This document shows, piece after piece, positions 54,865-63,466 of a stretch of 64,000 nucleotides of DNA. The notes beneath the pieces are model-generated. The model ran no database searches. It saw only the letters and a program-made list of their open reading frames with translations, and was not told the origin of the DNA. Within the stretch, counting starts at the first letter, position 1; each line of letters opens with the position of its first letter. This stretch comes from Winogradskyella sediminis (GTDB taxonomy: Bacteria > Bacteroidota > Bacteroidia > Flavobacteriales > Flavobacteriaceae): NCBI RefSeq assembly GCF_003387355.1, contig NZ_QUNH01000001.1, positions 1,064,023 to 1,128,022 of the forward strand. Direction: 5' to 3'. A program made the position numbers and the translations under genes.

Positions 54865-55076
54865 CATATGTAATTAAGTCTTAAAAACGCTTAAAAACAT
54901 CGATTTTAATCCATTTTACTACAGGCATTTTATGGCCTAAAAACGTCCCTCGTTTTAAATTTTAGTATTGTTTTAGGTAGTCCTAAAATAATTAATAATC
55001 CATTCCCTTCCCTCAGTGTATCGCTTGGCGTTACCAATTTTGATATGGAATAATTTTAACCCTAAATATAATACTT

Positions 55077-55250
55077 ATGAAAACCCTAAAAATTACTCTT
55101 GCATTACTAGCTGTTTTATTATTAACTATTTCTGGAGTACAATCAGAATCTGTTATAGCTAATAGCGACGAACCAACTTATCAAACGTATGAGAATTACG
55201 ATTTAATGGCGCATACAAAGGAAAAATCTAAGTTAAAGACCAACGGATAA
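55077..55250 (+). CDS. 57-residue exported peptide upstream of a two-component system
   Basis: Short gene starting MKTLKITLALLAVLLLTISG: a Sec signal peptide (basic start, hydrophobic core to about residue 20, cleavage near VQS-ES or VIA-NS) and a mature peptide of about 30 residues, polar, with ENYDLMAHTKEKSK and ending KTNG. No family recognised. It has its own promoter candidate and is closed by a terminator (55275), so it is a separate transcript just before the histidine kinase gene. Coding status rests on the clean signal peptide and the precise placement between promoter and terminator. Confidence 0.7.
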   Translation: MKTLKITLALLAVLLLTISGVQSESVIANSDEPTYQTYENYDLMAHTKEKSKLKTNG

Positions 55251-55274
55251 ACCTTCGAAAAATATATAAATAAT

Positions 55275-55301
55275 TAGCCCTAATTACGATTAGGGCTTTT
55301 T
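55275..55301 (+). terminator. Terminator of the small peptide gene
   Basis: AGCCCTAAT and ATTAGGGCT pair around TACG, followed by TTTT. Confidence 0.85.
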
Positions 55302-55320
55302 GCCTTCCATATATTTAATA

Positions 55321-55328
55321 TACCTTTG
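55321..55328 (+). promoter_or_regulatory. -7 box of the TPR histidine kinase gene
   Basis: TACCTTTG, exact match, 23 bases before the TTG start codon. Confidence 0.55.
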
Positions 55329-55351
55329 GGTAATTACTTATAATAATATCG

Positions 55352-57373
55352 TTGAGGGCTTTATTTCTAATTTTATTTATTTGTGCAAAAATTTATGGTC
55401 AAAACTCTGATCGTAATATAGTAGCGTTTCAAGTAGATTCCCTTATAGAAGAATCTAAAAAGTCTAATTATTCGCAAAAAGAACGCCTTGATCTCAGTCT
55501 TAGGTCTTTAGAAATCGCTAAATCTGCAAAAAGTGATTCTTTGATATTAAAAGCCAATCGTAATTTGTCTTTAAAATATTTTTATGCAGAAGACTATGAT
55601 AAATACATCTCTATTAATCAATATAATTATAAGTTAGCAAAGAAACTTAAAGATACTTCTGCTCTTGCCGTTTCTACTGGGAATTTGGGGAGTTACTACA
55701 AGTTTTTTAAAGTGAATGATAGCTCCTTTTTCTATTTTTCTAAATCACTTAAATATTATTCAGCATTAAAGAATTATAAAGAAGAGGCTTATTCTTTAAT
55801 GAGTATTGCCGACTTACAATATAATGAGAAAGACTATACATCGAGTGAGACGAACGCCATTCAGGCAATCAAATTGTTGAATGATCTGCCTGAAAATGAA
55901 GATAATTTAGATGATTTGTGGATGTTACACAATAGAATTGCAGCGATATTTTCGGAGTTAAACCAGTTTGATAAATCTATTCAGTATCATGATAAAGCAA
56001 TAGTGATAGCGAATAAAATGAACGATGGTTTTCTTAATCGTATATTCTCAATTCATAATAAGGCTTTTGTGTATAAGAAAATTAAAGATTATGATAAAGC
56101 CATAGAATTATACAGTAGTTTGTTGCCTTTAAGGTCAAAGTACCAAGAGGATGATCCTACTTTTTATGCTTTAATTATGAGTAATCTTGGGCATACCAAA
56201 TTACTAAATGGTTATCGAAATTACTCTGAACTTTCCAAAACATTTCACGATGCACATGATTTAGCTGTAAAATACGACGACGATCTTATTAGGATTGCAG
56301 TAGATATTGATATGTCTAAGTTTTATCATGAATTTGAAAAGAATGATTCCGCTTATATCTATGCTAAGGAGGCTTACGATATATCAAAAAAGTTATACGC
56401 CAATACTTATACTTTAGAAGCACTTATGTTACTCTCTCAAATTAAAGAAGGAGAAGAAGGTAAGCGTTATTTAAAAGAGCATATAAGGTTAAGCGACAGT
56501 TTAGTTAATATTGAGCGAAACGTTAGAAATAAATTTGCTAGAATAGAATACGAAACCGATCAGTTAGCTGCAGAAAATGAACAAATATCTAAAGAGAATT
56601 TATATTTAGTGATTCTGTCGTTAGGTTTATTAGTCACTGCAATTTTGGTTCTTGTTTTAATTTCTCAACGTGCTAAAAACAGAAAATTAAAGTTGATACA
56701 AGTACAGCAGAAAGCAAATGAAGATATTTATAACCTTATGTTAAGTCAACAGGATAAGGTTGATGAAGCCAGAGCGAAAGAAAAAACACGAGTTTCAAAA
56801 GAGTTACATGATGGCGTTTTGGGTAGTCTCTTTGGAGTGCGTCTCAGTTTAGATAGTATTAATTTTAATGAAGGTAAGGAGGCTATGATGGCGCGAGCTA
56901 AGTATATTAGTCAGCTTAAAACTATTGAGCATGATATTAGGAAAATATCACATGAATTAAATACTGATTTTATCTCTGGCTCAAGTTTTATGGGTATTAT
57001 TACAACACTTATTGAATCACAAACGCATGCATATAATTTAGAACACAAATTTACATATACCGATGATATCAATTGGGATTTAGTGTCTAACAAGGTGAAA
57101 ATAAATATTTATAGAATTATTCAAGAGTCCATGCAGAATATCTATAAACACGCCAATGCTAATGTTATTACCATTTGTGTTTCATTAGAAAAAAACTTAA
57201 TTTGCTTAGATGTTGTAGACGATGGTTCTGGCTTTGATATTTCAAAAAGTAAAAAAGGCATTGGTTTAAAAAATATGAGATCACGAGTGAGTGATATCAA
57301 TGGTACTATCAACTTTACGTCGCAACTCGGTACTGGTACAACAGTTAATGTTAAAATTCCTTATACAAACTAA
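55352..57373 (+). CDS. TPR-containing sensor histidine kinase (HisKA_3/NarX-like)
   Basis: Membrane sensor, 673 residues. Signal peptide (LILFICAKIYGQ), an exported TPR-repeat domain (about 45-390), a coiled coil, one transmembrane helix (about 417-438, LVILSLGLLVTAILVLVLIS), then a HisKA_3 domain with H486 (VSKELHDGVLGSL) and an HATPase domain (QESMQNIYKHANAN; DDGSGFD; GIGLKNMRSR). TTG start; no earlier in-frame ATG, and the promoter at 55321 limits the choice. Followed after 6 bases by its response regulator. The TPR domain suggests sensing of a protein or peptide in the periplasm. Confidence 0.92.
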   Translation: MRALFLILFICAKIYGQNSDRNIVAFQVDSLIEESKKSNYSQKERLDLSLRSLEIAKSAKSDSLILKANRNLSLKYFYAEDYDKYISINQYNYKLAKKLKDTSALAVSTGNLGSYYKFFKVNDSSFFYFSKSLKYYSALKNYKEEAYSLMSIADLQYNEKDYTSSETNAIQAIKLLNDLPENEDNLDDLWMLHNRIAAIFSELNQFDKSIQYHDKAIVIANKMNDGFLNRIFSIHNKAFVYKKIKDYDKAIELYSSLLPLRSKYQEDDPTFYALIMSNLGHTKLLNGYRNYSELSKTFHDAHDLAVKYDDDLIRIAVDIDMSKFYHEFEKNDSAYIYAKEAYDISKKLYANTYTLEALMLLSQIKEGEEGKRYLKEHIRLSDSLVNIERNVRNKFARIEYETDQLAAENEQISKENLYLVILSLGLLVTAILVLVLISQRAKNRKLKLIQVQQKANEDIYNLMLSQQDKVDEARAKEKTRVSKELHDGVLGSLFGVRLSLDSINFNEGKEAMMARAKYISQLKTIEHDIRKISHELNTDFISGSSFMGIITTLIESQTHAYNLEHKFTYTDDINWDLVSNKVKINIYRIIQESMQNIYKHANANVITICVSLEKNLICLDVVDDGSGFDISKSKKGIGLKNMRSRVSDINGTINFTSQLGTGTTVNVKIPYTN

Positions 57374-57379
57374 TTTAAA

Positions 57380-58048
57380 ATGGATCACATCAAAATTTTA
57401 ATGGTAGATGATCATCCCATTATTATAGAAGGCTATCAGAATGTATTAATGGCAACCAAAAAAGAGGATCAAAATTTATACATAGACACTGCAAATAATT
57501 GCGATACTGCTATAATAATGATTGAACGGGCTTCTAAAAAATATCCTTACGATATCTGCTTTTTTGATATTAGTTTACCCGGATCAGAGGATGGTAGATA
57601 TGCCTCTGGTGAGGACTTAGCGCTCTTGGCAAAACGATTAATGCCAAGAACTAAAATTGTTATTCTTACGATGTTCAATGAAACGTTCAGAATCCATAAT
57701 ATTATAAAGGAAATTGATCCTGATGGTTTTCTTATTAAAAGCGACTTAACGTCAATGGAATTAGCAGATGGTTTTCAGCAAATTCTAAAATCCCCACCTT
57801 ATTATAGTAGTACTGTGAGTAATTACACTAAAAAAGCGATTTCTAGTGATATTTATGTCGACGATATCAATCGAAAAATCCTGCATCTATTATCTCAAGG
57901 TATAAAAACTAAAAGCTTAAATGAGTATATTGATATTTCTACAAGTGCTATAGAAAAACGTAAAAAACAGCTTAAAAATTTGTTCTGTATTGAAGACGGA
58001 AAAGATGAAAGTTTGTTAAAAGAAGCTCGAGAAAAAGGATATTTATAA
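57380..58048 (+). CDS. NarL-like response regulator with divergent C-terminal domain
   Basis: Partner of the preceding kinase, 222 residues. Receiver (about 1-130) with MVDDHP, phospho-acceptor D63 (CFFDISLPG), and SD in place of the common KP near residue 117 (LIKSDLTS). The C-terminal region (about 155-215, ILHLLSQGIKTKSLNEYIDI then STSAIEKRKKQLK) resembles a LuxR-type HTH but departs from the consensus. Likely regulates the neighbouring small-peptide gene or the downstream repeat-flanked locus (inference). Confidence 0.87.
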   Translation: MDHIKILMVDDHPIIIEGYQNVLMATKKEDQNLYIDTANNCDTAIIMIERASKKYPYDICFFDISLPGSEDGRYASGEDLALLAKRLMPRTKIVILTMFNETFRIHNIIKEIDPDGFLIKSDLTSMELADGFQQILKSPPYYSSTVSNYTKKAISSDIYVDDINRKILHLLSQGIKTKSLNEYIDISTSAIEKRKKQLKNLFCIEDGKDESLLKEAREKGYL

Positions 58049-58119
58049 AATAATTTGTAAAAAATAGCCTTTTTTTAAGATTTTTACCCTCTTGAAACTA
58101 CCGTAAAATAAGGAAAGTA

Positions 58120-58158
58120 TGGTTTTTCCACAGCAAGTGTGTGGTTTTTCCGCAGCAA
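58120..58158. promoter_or_regulatory. Tandem 17-bp direct repeat upstream of a possible small RNA
   Basis: TGGTTTTTCC(A/G)CAGCAA occurs at 58120-58136 and 58142-58158, 22 bases apart (about two helical turns), 18 bases upstream of a -7-like box. Looks like a pair of activator sites. Confidence 0.45.
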
Positions 58159-58184
58159 AAAGTTAAATGACTTCAATATATTTA

Positions 58185-58281
58185 CCGAAGTCAGCAAGAG
58201 TTAATTAATCCCTTATTAAGTAATTGTTGAATTAATAGCAAGAAATGAAACCTAGTTACATAAGATGTGACTAGGTTTTTT
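58185..58281 (+). ncRNA. Candidate small RNA
   Basis: TATATTTA at 58177-58184 is one base off the -7 box and a terminator ends at 58281; between them there is no credible gene (only a 9-codon frame inside the hairpin). A transcript of about 90 bases is implied. Inference only. Confidence 0.25.
58248..58281 (+). terminator. Terminator between the regulator and the DUF456 gene
   Basis: AAACCTAGT and ACTAGGTTT pair around a 13-base loop, followed by TTTT on the plus strand; also usable by the convergent DUF456 gene. Confidence 0.7.
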
Positions 58282-58284
58282 CTA

Positions 58285-58782
58285 TTAAAACCAGCTGCTA
58301 TTGTGCTCGGATAATTTTACAATAAAAAAGCCTAAATAAATTATAGCTACAATAAATTTTAAAAACGTTGAAGCTATAAAACCTAAAAACGAGCCAAAAG
58401 CAGCTTTTAATGCCTTGTTAAAATCGTTACGATGTATCATTTCTCCAATAAGTGCACCGATAAAAGGTCCTATGATGATGCCAAATGGAATAGGAGAGAA
58501 TAACCCTATAATTAAACCTAGGGTTGTACCAATCATACCGGCTTTACTTCCGCCAAATCGTTTGGTGCCTATAGCAGGAATAATATAATCTAAGACATAA
58601 ATTAACAGAGCCACTAAAAGAGTTGCTATTAAAAACGTCCTACTCATTTCTACACCTTCGGTAAAATGAAGCACTAAAAGACCAGCCCAACTTGTTAACG
58701 GACCTGGCAATACGGGAAGAAAACTACCTAATATGCCTAAAACTATTAAAATTAGTGCTATACACACTAAAAAAATTTCCAT
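58285..58782 (-). CDS. DUF456 membrane protein
   Basis: 165-residue inner-membrane protein with four or five hydrophobic segments; Gly-rich GTTLGLIIGLFSPIPFG and PFIGALIGEM are typical of DUF456 (soluble N-terminal-like glycine zippers). Function unknown. Divergent from the BlaI-type repressor gene, so the operator dyads between them could influence both. Confidence 0.85.
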   Translation of the reverse strand: MEIFLVCIALILIVLGILGSFLPVLPGPLTSWAGLLVLHFTEGVEMSRTFLIATLLVALLIYVLDYIIPAIGTKRFGGSKAGMIGTTLGLIIGLFSPIPFGIIIGPFIGALIGEMIHRNDFNKALKAAFGSFLGFIASTFLKFIVAIIYLGFFIVKLSEHNSSWF

Positions 58783-58841
58783 AAATCATACTTAAATTCT
58801 TTTATAAGACGCTGAATAAGTGATAATGTTACGTTTTTATA

Positions 58842-58857
58842 AACTAAAAATTTAGTT
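58842..58857. promoter_or_regulatory. Operator dyad 1 upstream of blaI
   Basis: AACTAAA-AA-TTTAGTT: perfect 7-bp arms around two bases. Paired with a second dyad 18 bases on. Confidence 0.6.
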
Positions 58858-58859
58858 CA

Positions 58860-58875
58860 AACTAATATTTTAGTT
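58860..58875. promoter_or_regulatory. Operator dyad 2 upstream of blaI
   Basis: AACTAA-TATT-TTAGTT: same arms as dyad 1 with a 4-base centre; it abuts a -7-like TATATTAG (58875-58882), where a bound repressor would block polymerase. Confidence 0.6.
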
Positions 58876-58911
58876 ATATTAGCGGTATGATTTATAATAA
58901 ATTATATAAAC

Positions 58912-58934
58912 AATTCCACTTTTATTCTGGAATT
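58912..58934 (+). promoter_or_regulatory. Leader hairpin before blaI
   Basis: AATTCCA-CTTTTATTC-TGGAATT: perfect 7-bp stem in the presumed 5' leader, 33 bases before the ATG. Possible RNA-stability element. Confidence 0.35.
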
Positions 58935-58966
58935 TAAGTTTAATTACAAAGAGAAGTTATTGCTAT

Positions 58967-59332
58967 ATGAAACAGTTAACAAAAGCTGAAGAGGAAATTA
59001 TGCAAGCCTTATGGCAGCTAAAAAAAGCCAATGTAAAATCTATCATTGAAATTTTACCAGAGCCCAAACCTGCTTATAATACCGTATCTACCATCGTTAG
59101 AATTTTAGAAAGTAAAGGGTTTGTGGATTACGAAAAAAAAGGAAAAGGGCATATTTACTTTCCAATTGTAGCTAAAGAATCGTATAGTAATCAGTCTATT
59201 AATAAGTTGGTGGACAATTATTTTCAAGGGTCTTTTAAAAGTATGGTATCATTCTTTGTTCAAAAAAATGATGTCGATGTTAAAGATATTGAAACGCTAT
59301 TGGATGAGATTAATAAGAACAATCCGCAATAA
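58967..59332 (+). CDS. blaI: BlaI/MecI/CopY-family repressor
   Basis: Winged-helix repressor, 121 residues: HTH KAEEEIMQALWQLKKANVKS then YNTVSTIVRILESKGFVDYE, and a dimerisation helix at the C-terminus. In known systems a membrane M56 peptidase cleaves it to induce the operon; exactly such a peptidase gene follows after 42 bases. Two dyads upstream are its probable operators. No beta-lactamase is present, so the name describes family only. Confidence 0.92.
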   Translation: MKQLTKAEEEIMQALWQLKKANVKSIIEILPEPKPAYNTVSTIVRILESKGFVDYEKKGKGHIYFPIVAKESYSNQSINKLVDNYFQGSFKSMVSFFVQKNDVDVKDIETLLDEINKNNPQ

Positions 59333-59374
59333 TGCCTTCATTTTAAAAATTAACTATTATAGACTTTAAACATT

Positions 59375-61714
59375 ATGTTGTATTCCATTCTTCAAATTAT
59401 TGCTTTTCAGGCCTTGTTTTTATTGATATACGATATGTTCTTAAAGCGAGAAACTTTCTTCAATTACAACAGAGCTTATTTAATAATTACGTCTGTATTA
59501 GCGCTTGTACTACCATTTCTTAAATTTCCCCAATTAAAAACGATGACGACAGAAGATATGGTCATTCATTTACCAGAAGTGTTTATCGGAACCAAAACAC
59601 CAACGGCATATAACATTCAAACAGCAGAACTAGCTGGTATTATTTTAGAGGAGCCACCAACACCACTTTGGAAAATAATTGCCGTAACAGGTATTGTGAT
59701 TGCCTCTCTGATATTTCTCATTAAAATCACGAAATTATATTGGTTGAAACATACAAACCCAAGACGTTGGAAAGGCAATATTCTTATTGTAAACTTAATT
59801 AAAAGTAGTGCGGCATTTTCGTTTTTCAACACCATATTTTTAGGTGAACAAATCTCAGAATCAGAAAAACCAACCATTTATGAGCATGAGTTGGTTCATA
59901 TTAAAGAATTTCACACTGTAGATTTATTATTTTTTGAAGTGCTACGAATAGTATTTTGGTTCAATCCTTTAGTTTTTATCTATCAAAATAGAATTAAAGA
60001 ATTACACGAATATATTGCCGACGCTAAAGCTGTAAAACAAAGTGGTAAAGCGGAATATTATACAAGTTTACTCAATCAGGTATTAGATGTTAAACAGGTG
60101 TCTTTTACCAATACATTTTTTAATAAATCATTAATCAAAAAACGAATCGTAATGTTACAAAAATCAAAATCAAAACAACTTCATCTCCTTAAGTATGCGT
60201 TATTAATTCCTTTGGTTTTTGGAATGTTGATTTATACCTCTACAGAAGTTAGAGCACAACAAAAGGAGACACAACAAGAACAAGCAGCTAGTCAAGAACG
60301 AACAGACGAAGAACTAATTAAAAAGTATTATGATGAAATAGTAACCATGAAGAAAGCTGGAGCTAATTTTACTGAGGTTTCAGATTACGCAGGATTTTCT
60401 GAAGAAACTCGGTTGAAATACATGCTTTCAAGAGAAGAGTTTTTGAAATCAATTGCATTTAATAGGTTTGTTGCAGATGGTAATATTCAAAGGAAATCAG
60501 AAGATGGAACCTTAACTCAAGATGATATTAATCTCTCTCAATTTATGAAGGACAGAAAATATCGAGATTACCAGGAGTATAAAACTTATAAAAACACAAA
60601 AGAAGCCAAAGAGTATTGGGAATTAAGTACACATGATGGTGTGTTAAAATTGTTTGTAGAAGATTTAGCAAATAAAACAGCGCAAGAAGAATCTAAATTT
60701 AATGGCTTGCTAAAGCAATTAGAAAGTGATTCATATTTTAAAAAACTAGTGGTTACAGATGGTACACAAACGTTTACGATTGATTCGTATACTTCTAATA
60801 ATACGTCCAAAATAATACAAGAGGTTGAAGAACATATAGAAGTTCCATTCTCTGTTGTAGAAGAAAGTCCTACATTACCTGAGTGTGAAGACTTAGAAAG
60901 TAATTTCGAACAAAAAAATTGTATGAATAAATTTGTTAATAAACACATTGGTAAAAATTTCAATACAAGTGTCGGAGATAATTTAAGTCCAGGACGAAAA
61001 CGTGTTTTTGTACAGTTTAAAATTGATACCGATGGCAGTGTTAAGGATATCGTAGCGAGAGGGCCAAGCCCAATGTTGGAGGAAGAAGCCAAACGTGTTA
61101 TCGCAACCTTACCTAAATTTATACCAGGGAAACAAAAAGGAAAAGCTGTTATAGTGCCTTTTTCTATACCAATTGTTTTTCAGGTTGCAAGTAAAGGAAT
61201 TGATACTACAAATGTTGATGAAACAAAAAACTTGAAGGAGGCTTTATATAATTCGTCAAATAAAAGTAACAAAAAAGAACTTGTAGAATTTTTAAAAGAA
61301 GAAATCAAAAAACTAGAAAAAGATATTGAAAGATCGGAAGCTGTGCCCTTTAGCGAAGTAGAAGTTGCTCCAATTCATCCCGATTGTGAATCGCTATCTA
61401 ACACTATAGAACTAAAAGATTGTTTAGCTCATGCTATTAATAAGCTCGTTGGAAAAAATTTTAATACTGATCTTGCAAATTCTTTAGGTTTACCAGCAGG
61501 AAAAAAACGAATTTTCACACAATTTATAATAGATAAATCAGGAAACGTTACCAATATCGTAGCAAGAGGACCACATCCTAAATTAGAAGAAGAAACTATT
61601 AGAGTTTTAAAGTTATTGCCAAAGTTTAGACCAGCTACACAAGAAGGTGAAGTTGTAGCAGTATCGTATGCTTTGCCTATTGTTTTTCAAATTCATGACA
61701 TTAAAAAAGACTAA
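59375..61714 (+). CDS. BlaR1-like M56 metallopeptidase with two TonB-C-like modules
   Basis: Membrane zinc peptidase, probable antirepressor of the BlaI-type protein. 779 residues: transmembrane segments near 3-20, 34-50, 97-115 and 278-293; M56 HExxH at H171-E172-H175 (YEHELVHIKEF) with a later Glu in ELHEYIADAKAV. The periplasmic part (about 300-779) has no penicillin-binding domain; instead it carries two copies of a TonB-C-like module (about 488-605 and 655-776), each with PxC...C, GKNFNT, VFVQF or IFTQF, ARGP and PIVFQ. So the sensed ligand is probably not a beta-lactam. Confidence 0.88.
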   Translation: MLYSILQIIAFQALFLLIYDMFLKRETFFNYNRAYLIITSVLALVLPFLKFPQLKTMTTEDMVIHLPEVFIGTKTPTAYNIQTAELAGIILEEPPTPLWKIIAVTGIVIASLIFLIKITKLYWLKHTNPRRWKGNILIVNLIKSSAAFSFFNTIFLGEQISESEKPTIYEHELVHIKEFHTVDLLFFEVLRIVFWFNPLVFIYQNRIKELHEYIADAKAVKQSGKAEYYTSLLNQVLDVKQVSFTNTFFNKSLIKKRIVMLQKSKSKQLHLLKYALLIPLVFGMLIYTSTEVRAQQKETQQEQAASQERTDEELIKKYYDEIVTMKKAGANFTEVSDYAGFSEETRLKYMLSREEFLKSIAFNRFVADGNIQRKSEDGTLTQDDINLSQFMKDRKYRDYQEYKTYKNTKEAKEYWELSTHDGVLKLFVEDLANKTAQEESKFNGLLKQLESDSYFKKLVVTDGTQTFTIDSYTSNNTSKIIQEVEEHIEVPFSVVEESPTLPECEDLESNFEQKNCMNKFVNKHIGKNFNTSVGDNLSPGRKRVFVQFKIDTDGSVKDIVARGPSPMLEEEAKRVIATLPKFIPGKQKGKAVIVPFSIPIVFQVASKGIDTTNVDETKNLKEALYNSSNKSNKKELVEFLKEEIKKLEKDIERSEAVPFSEVEVAPIHPDCESLSNTIELKDCLAHAINKLVGKNFNTDLANSLGLPAGKKRIFTQFIIDKSGNVTNIVARGPHPKLEEETIRVLKLLPKFRPATQEGEVVAVSYALPIVFQIHDIKKD

Positions 61715-61725
61715 TTATAATCCGT

Positions 61726-62856
61726 ATGAAACTATTCTTTTTCTTTTCATGTTTTATTGTTGCACTTAGCATACATGCTCAAAATTCTAAAGAAGAGGCA
61801 GATCACCTTTATAATACGGGCAATTTTACAAAGGCCATTGCGACCTATAAATCACTAGATCATTTAGATCCCGTTTACGATGAGATTGCAAAGGCTTATA
61901 TAGCCATAGGTAATTATGGGGAAGCTATAGTAAATTACGAAAAAGCGACTAAAGCCAACCCAGAAGACCTTCTGTTGCAATATGAATACGCTAAACTTTT
62001 ATCTCGAACTAAAAAGTACGATAAGGCAAATCAGCTGTTTTCAAACTTAATTGCAGCCGATAGTTTAAACCCCGATTACTATTATGAATTGGGTGTGGTT
62101 TTAGAAAAACAAAAAGACACTACAGCATTACGGCAATTTCAGAAAACATTTGAACTAGATGAAACACATCAAAAGGCGATTTTTAAAATTGCAAAACAGC
62201 ATTTAAAAAAACGCAATTTTTTAGAAGCTCATAGATATATAGACCGTGGCCTAGAAAGCTACGAAAACAATATAGAGCTAATCAGTTTAAAAGCACAAGC
62301 CTATTACCATCAAGAGTACTATACCCATGCTGTAGTTTGGTTTAAAAAACTGTTGGATTTAGGTGAGAATTCCGAATTTATACATGAAAAATTAAGTTTG
62401 AGTTACGCCCAAAATTCAGATTACGACGAGGCTATTTATCACCGAAAACAAGCCTTAAAGTATAGTCCAAATGATGCCAATGCCATCTTCACTATTGGGT
62501 CTTATTATCAAAGTTTAAATAATTTTGAAATGGCTGAAAAGTACATCACAATGGCTTTATTATTAAAGGATCTGCCATTGTCAGATGAATATCAGCGTTT
62601 GGGAATTATTTTTAATCGGCAGAAAAAATACGATCAAGCTATTAAAGCTTTTCAGAAATCAATAAAAGAAGACCCTTCAAACATGATGTCTGAGTTCTAT
62701 CTACTTCGAACTAAAGATGAATATTATGCCGACATTGACTCTAAAATTAAATTGTACGAACAGTTTATTGAAAAGCATAAAAAAAGTCCGTTTTTAGGAT
62801 ATGTTAAAGGCAGATTAAAAGAATTAAAAGAAGAAAAATTTTTAGAAGGCGAATAA
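61726..62856 (+). CDS. Exported TPR protein
   Basis: Signal peptide (SCFIVALSIHAQ) followed by about eight TPR-like helical repeats (residues 20-360, e.g. KAYIAIGNYGEAIVNYEKAT). 376 residues, periplasmic. Begins 11 bases after the peptidase gene, so it belongs to the same transcript. TPRs suggest a protein-binding partner for the peptidase or the neighbouring lipoprotein; no direct evidence. Confidence 0.85.
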   Translation: MKLFFFFSCFIVALSIHAQNSKEEADHLYNTGNFTKAIATYKSLDHLDPVYDEIAKAYIAIGNYGEAIVNYEKATKANPEDLLLQYEYAKLLSRTKKYDKANQLFSNLIAADSLNPDYYYELGVVLEKQKDTTALRQFQKTFELDETHQKAIFKIAKQHLKKRNFLEAHRYIDRGLESYENNIELISLKAQAYYHQEYYTHAVVWFKKLLDLGENSEFIHEKLSLSYAQNSDYDEAIYHRKQALKYSPNDANAIFTIGSYYQSLNNFEMAEKYITMALLLKDLPLSDEYQRLGIIFNRQKKYDQAIKAFQKSIKEDPSNMMSEFYLLRTKDEYYADIDSKIKLYEQFIEKHKKSPFLGYVKGRLKELKEEKFLEGE

Positions 62857-62970
62857 TATTCCTTGTAAAAATAAAAATTATCATACCATATTACGCTTCA
62901 ATCTAAAAGCCTAGTAGTCTCGCTTCTTTTTCAATAAAATATCGTACTTTTCGCTATCATAACACTAGTA

Positions 62971-63447
62971 ATGAATCGAATTGTTTGTCTTTTAATCTTG
63001 CTTTTTGCAACCTCTTGCAATTATTTTGAAAAGAAGAAAGTCTATCCTGAAGATTTGCTTGAAGAAGAATTGCAAACTTTCAACTGGAATGAGGTCGACA
63101 CCTATCCGACCTTTACGGATTGTGAGCATATGACTTCTAAGGAAACTCATAAATTATGTTTTCAAAATACTTTAATTTCTAGCGTTAATCAATATTTGTC
63201 TGCTCAAAATTTTGTCGTTTCAAATGATGTTAACGATACCATTACACTTAAAATAAAAATTGATAAATCAGGCTTATTAAAGGTTACATCTATTAAGATA
63301 CGACCTGAAACAATTCAAGAGATACCAAAAATTGACAGCTTACTACGACAGAGTCTAAAAGGTGTCCCCAAAATTTATCCAGCGATTAAGCGCAATCAGC
63401 AAGTTACCACTGCTTTTGAGTTACCTGTTATTGTACGTATTAAATAA
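62971..63447 (+). CDS. Lipoprotein carrying the TonB-C-like module
   Basis: 158 residues. Lipobox LFATSC (Cys 16). The rest (about 42-158) matches the module repeated in the M56 peptidase: YPTFTDCEH...LCFQN...NQYLSAQNF, an ITLKIKIDKSG strand and LPVIVRIK end. It is thus a free-standing third copy of that module, anchored to a membrane. It follows the TPR gene after 114 bases, with TACTTTTC (62943-62950) as a weak -7 candidate. Function unknown. Confidence 0.8.
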   Translation: MNRIVCLLILLFATSCNYFEKKKVYPEDLLEEELQTFNWNEVDTYPTFTDCEHMTSKETHKLCFQNTLISSVNQYLSAQNFVVSNDVNDTITLKIKIDKSGLLKVTSIKIRPETIQEIPKIDSLLRQSLKGVPKIYPAIKRNQQVTTAFELPVIVRIK

Positions 63448-63466
63448 TTTTTTTTACTGAGTAGTT

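Larger units (their letters stand above)
54411..55076. other. Gene-free interval with tandem hairpins and a long leader
   Basis: No convincing gene. It holds the tRNA terminator, two neighbouring hairpins at 54477-54522, an exact -7 box at 54857-54864 and about 200 bases of apparent leader before the small peptide gene. Confidence 0.65.

Noticed and set aside
58246..58275. Nine-codon frame starting ATGAAACCTAGT
   Set aside because: It lies inside the terminator stem and is far too short to support as a gene.
60586..61092. 168-codon minus-strand frame inside the M56 peptidase gene
   Set aside because: Ser/Leu-rich antisense frame opposite a repeated module; no promoter or family resemblance.
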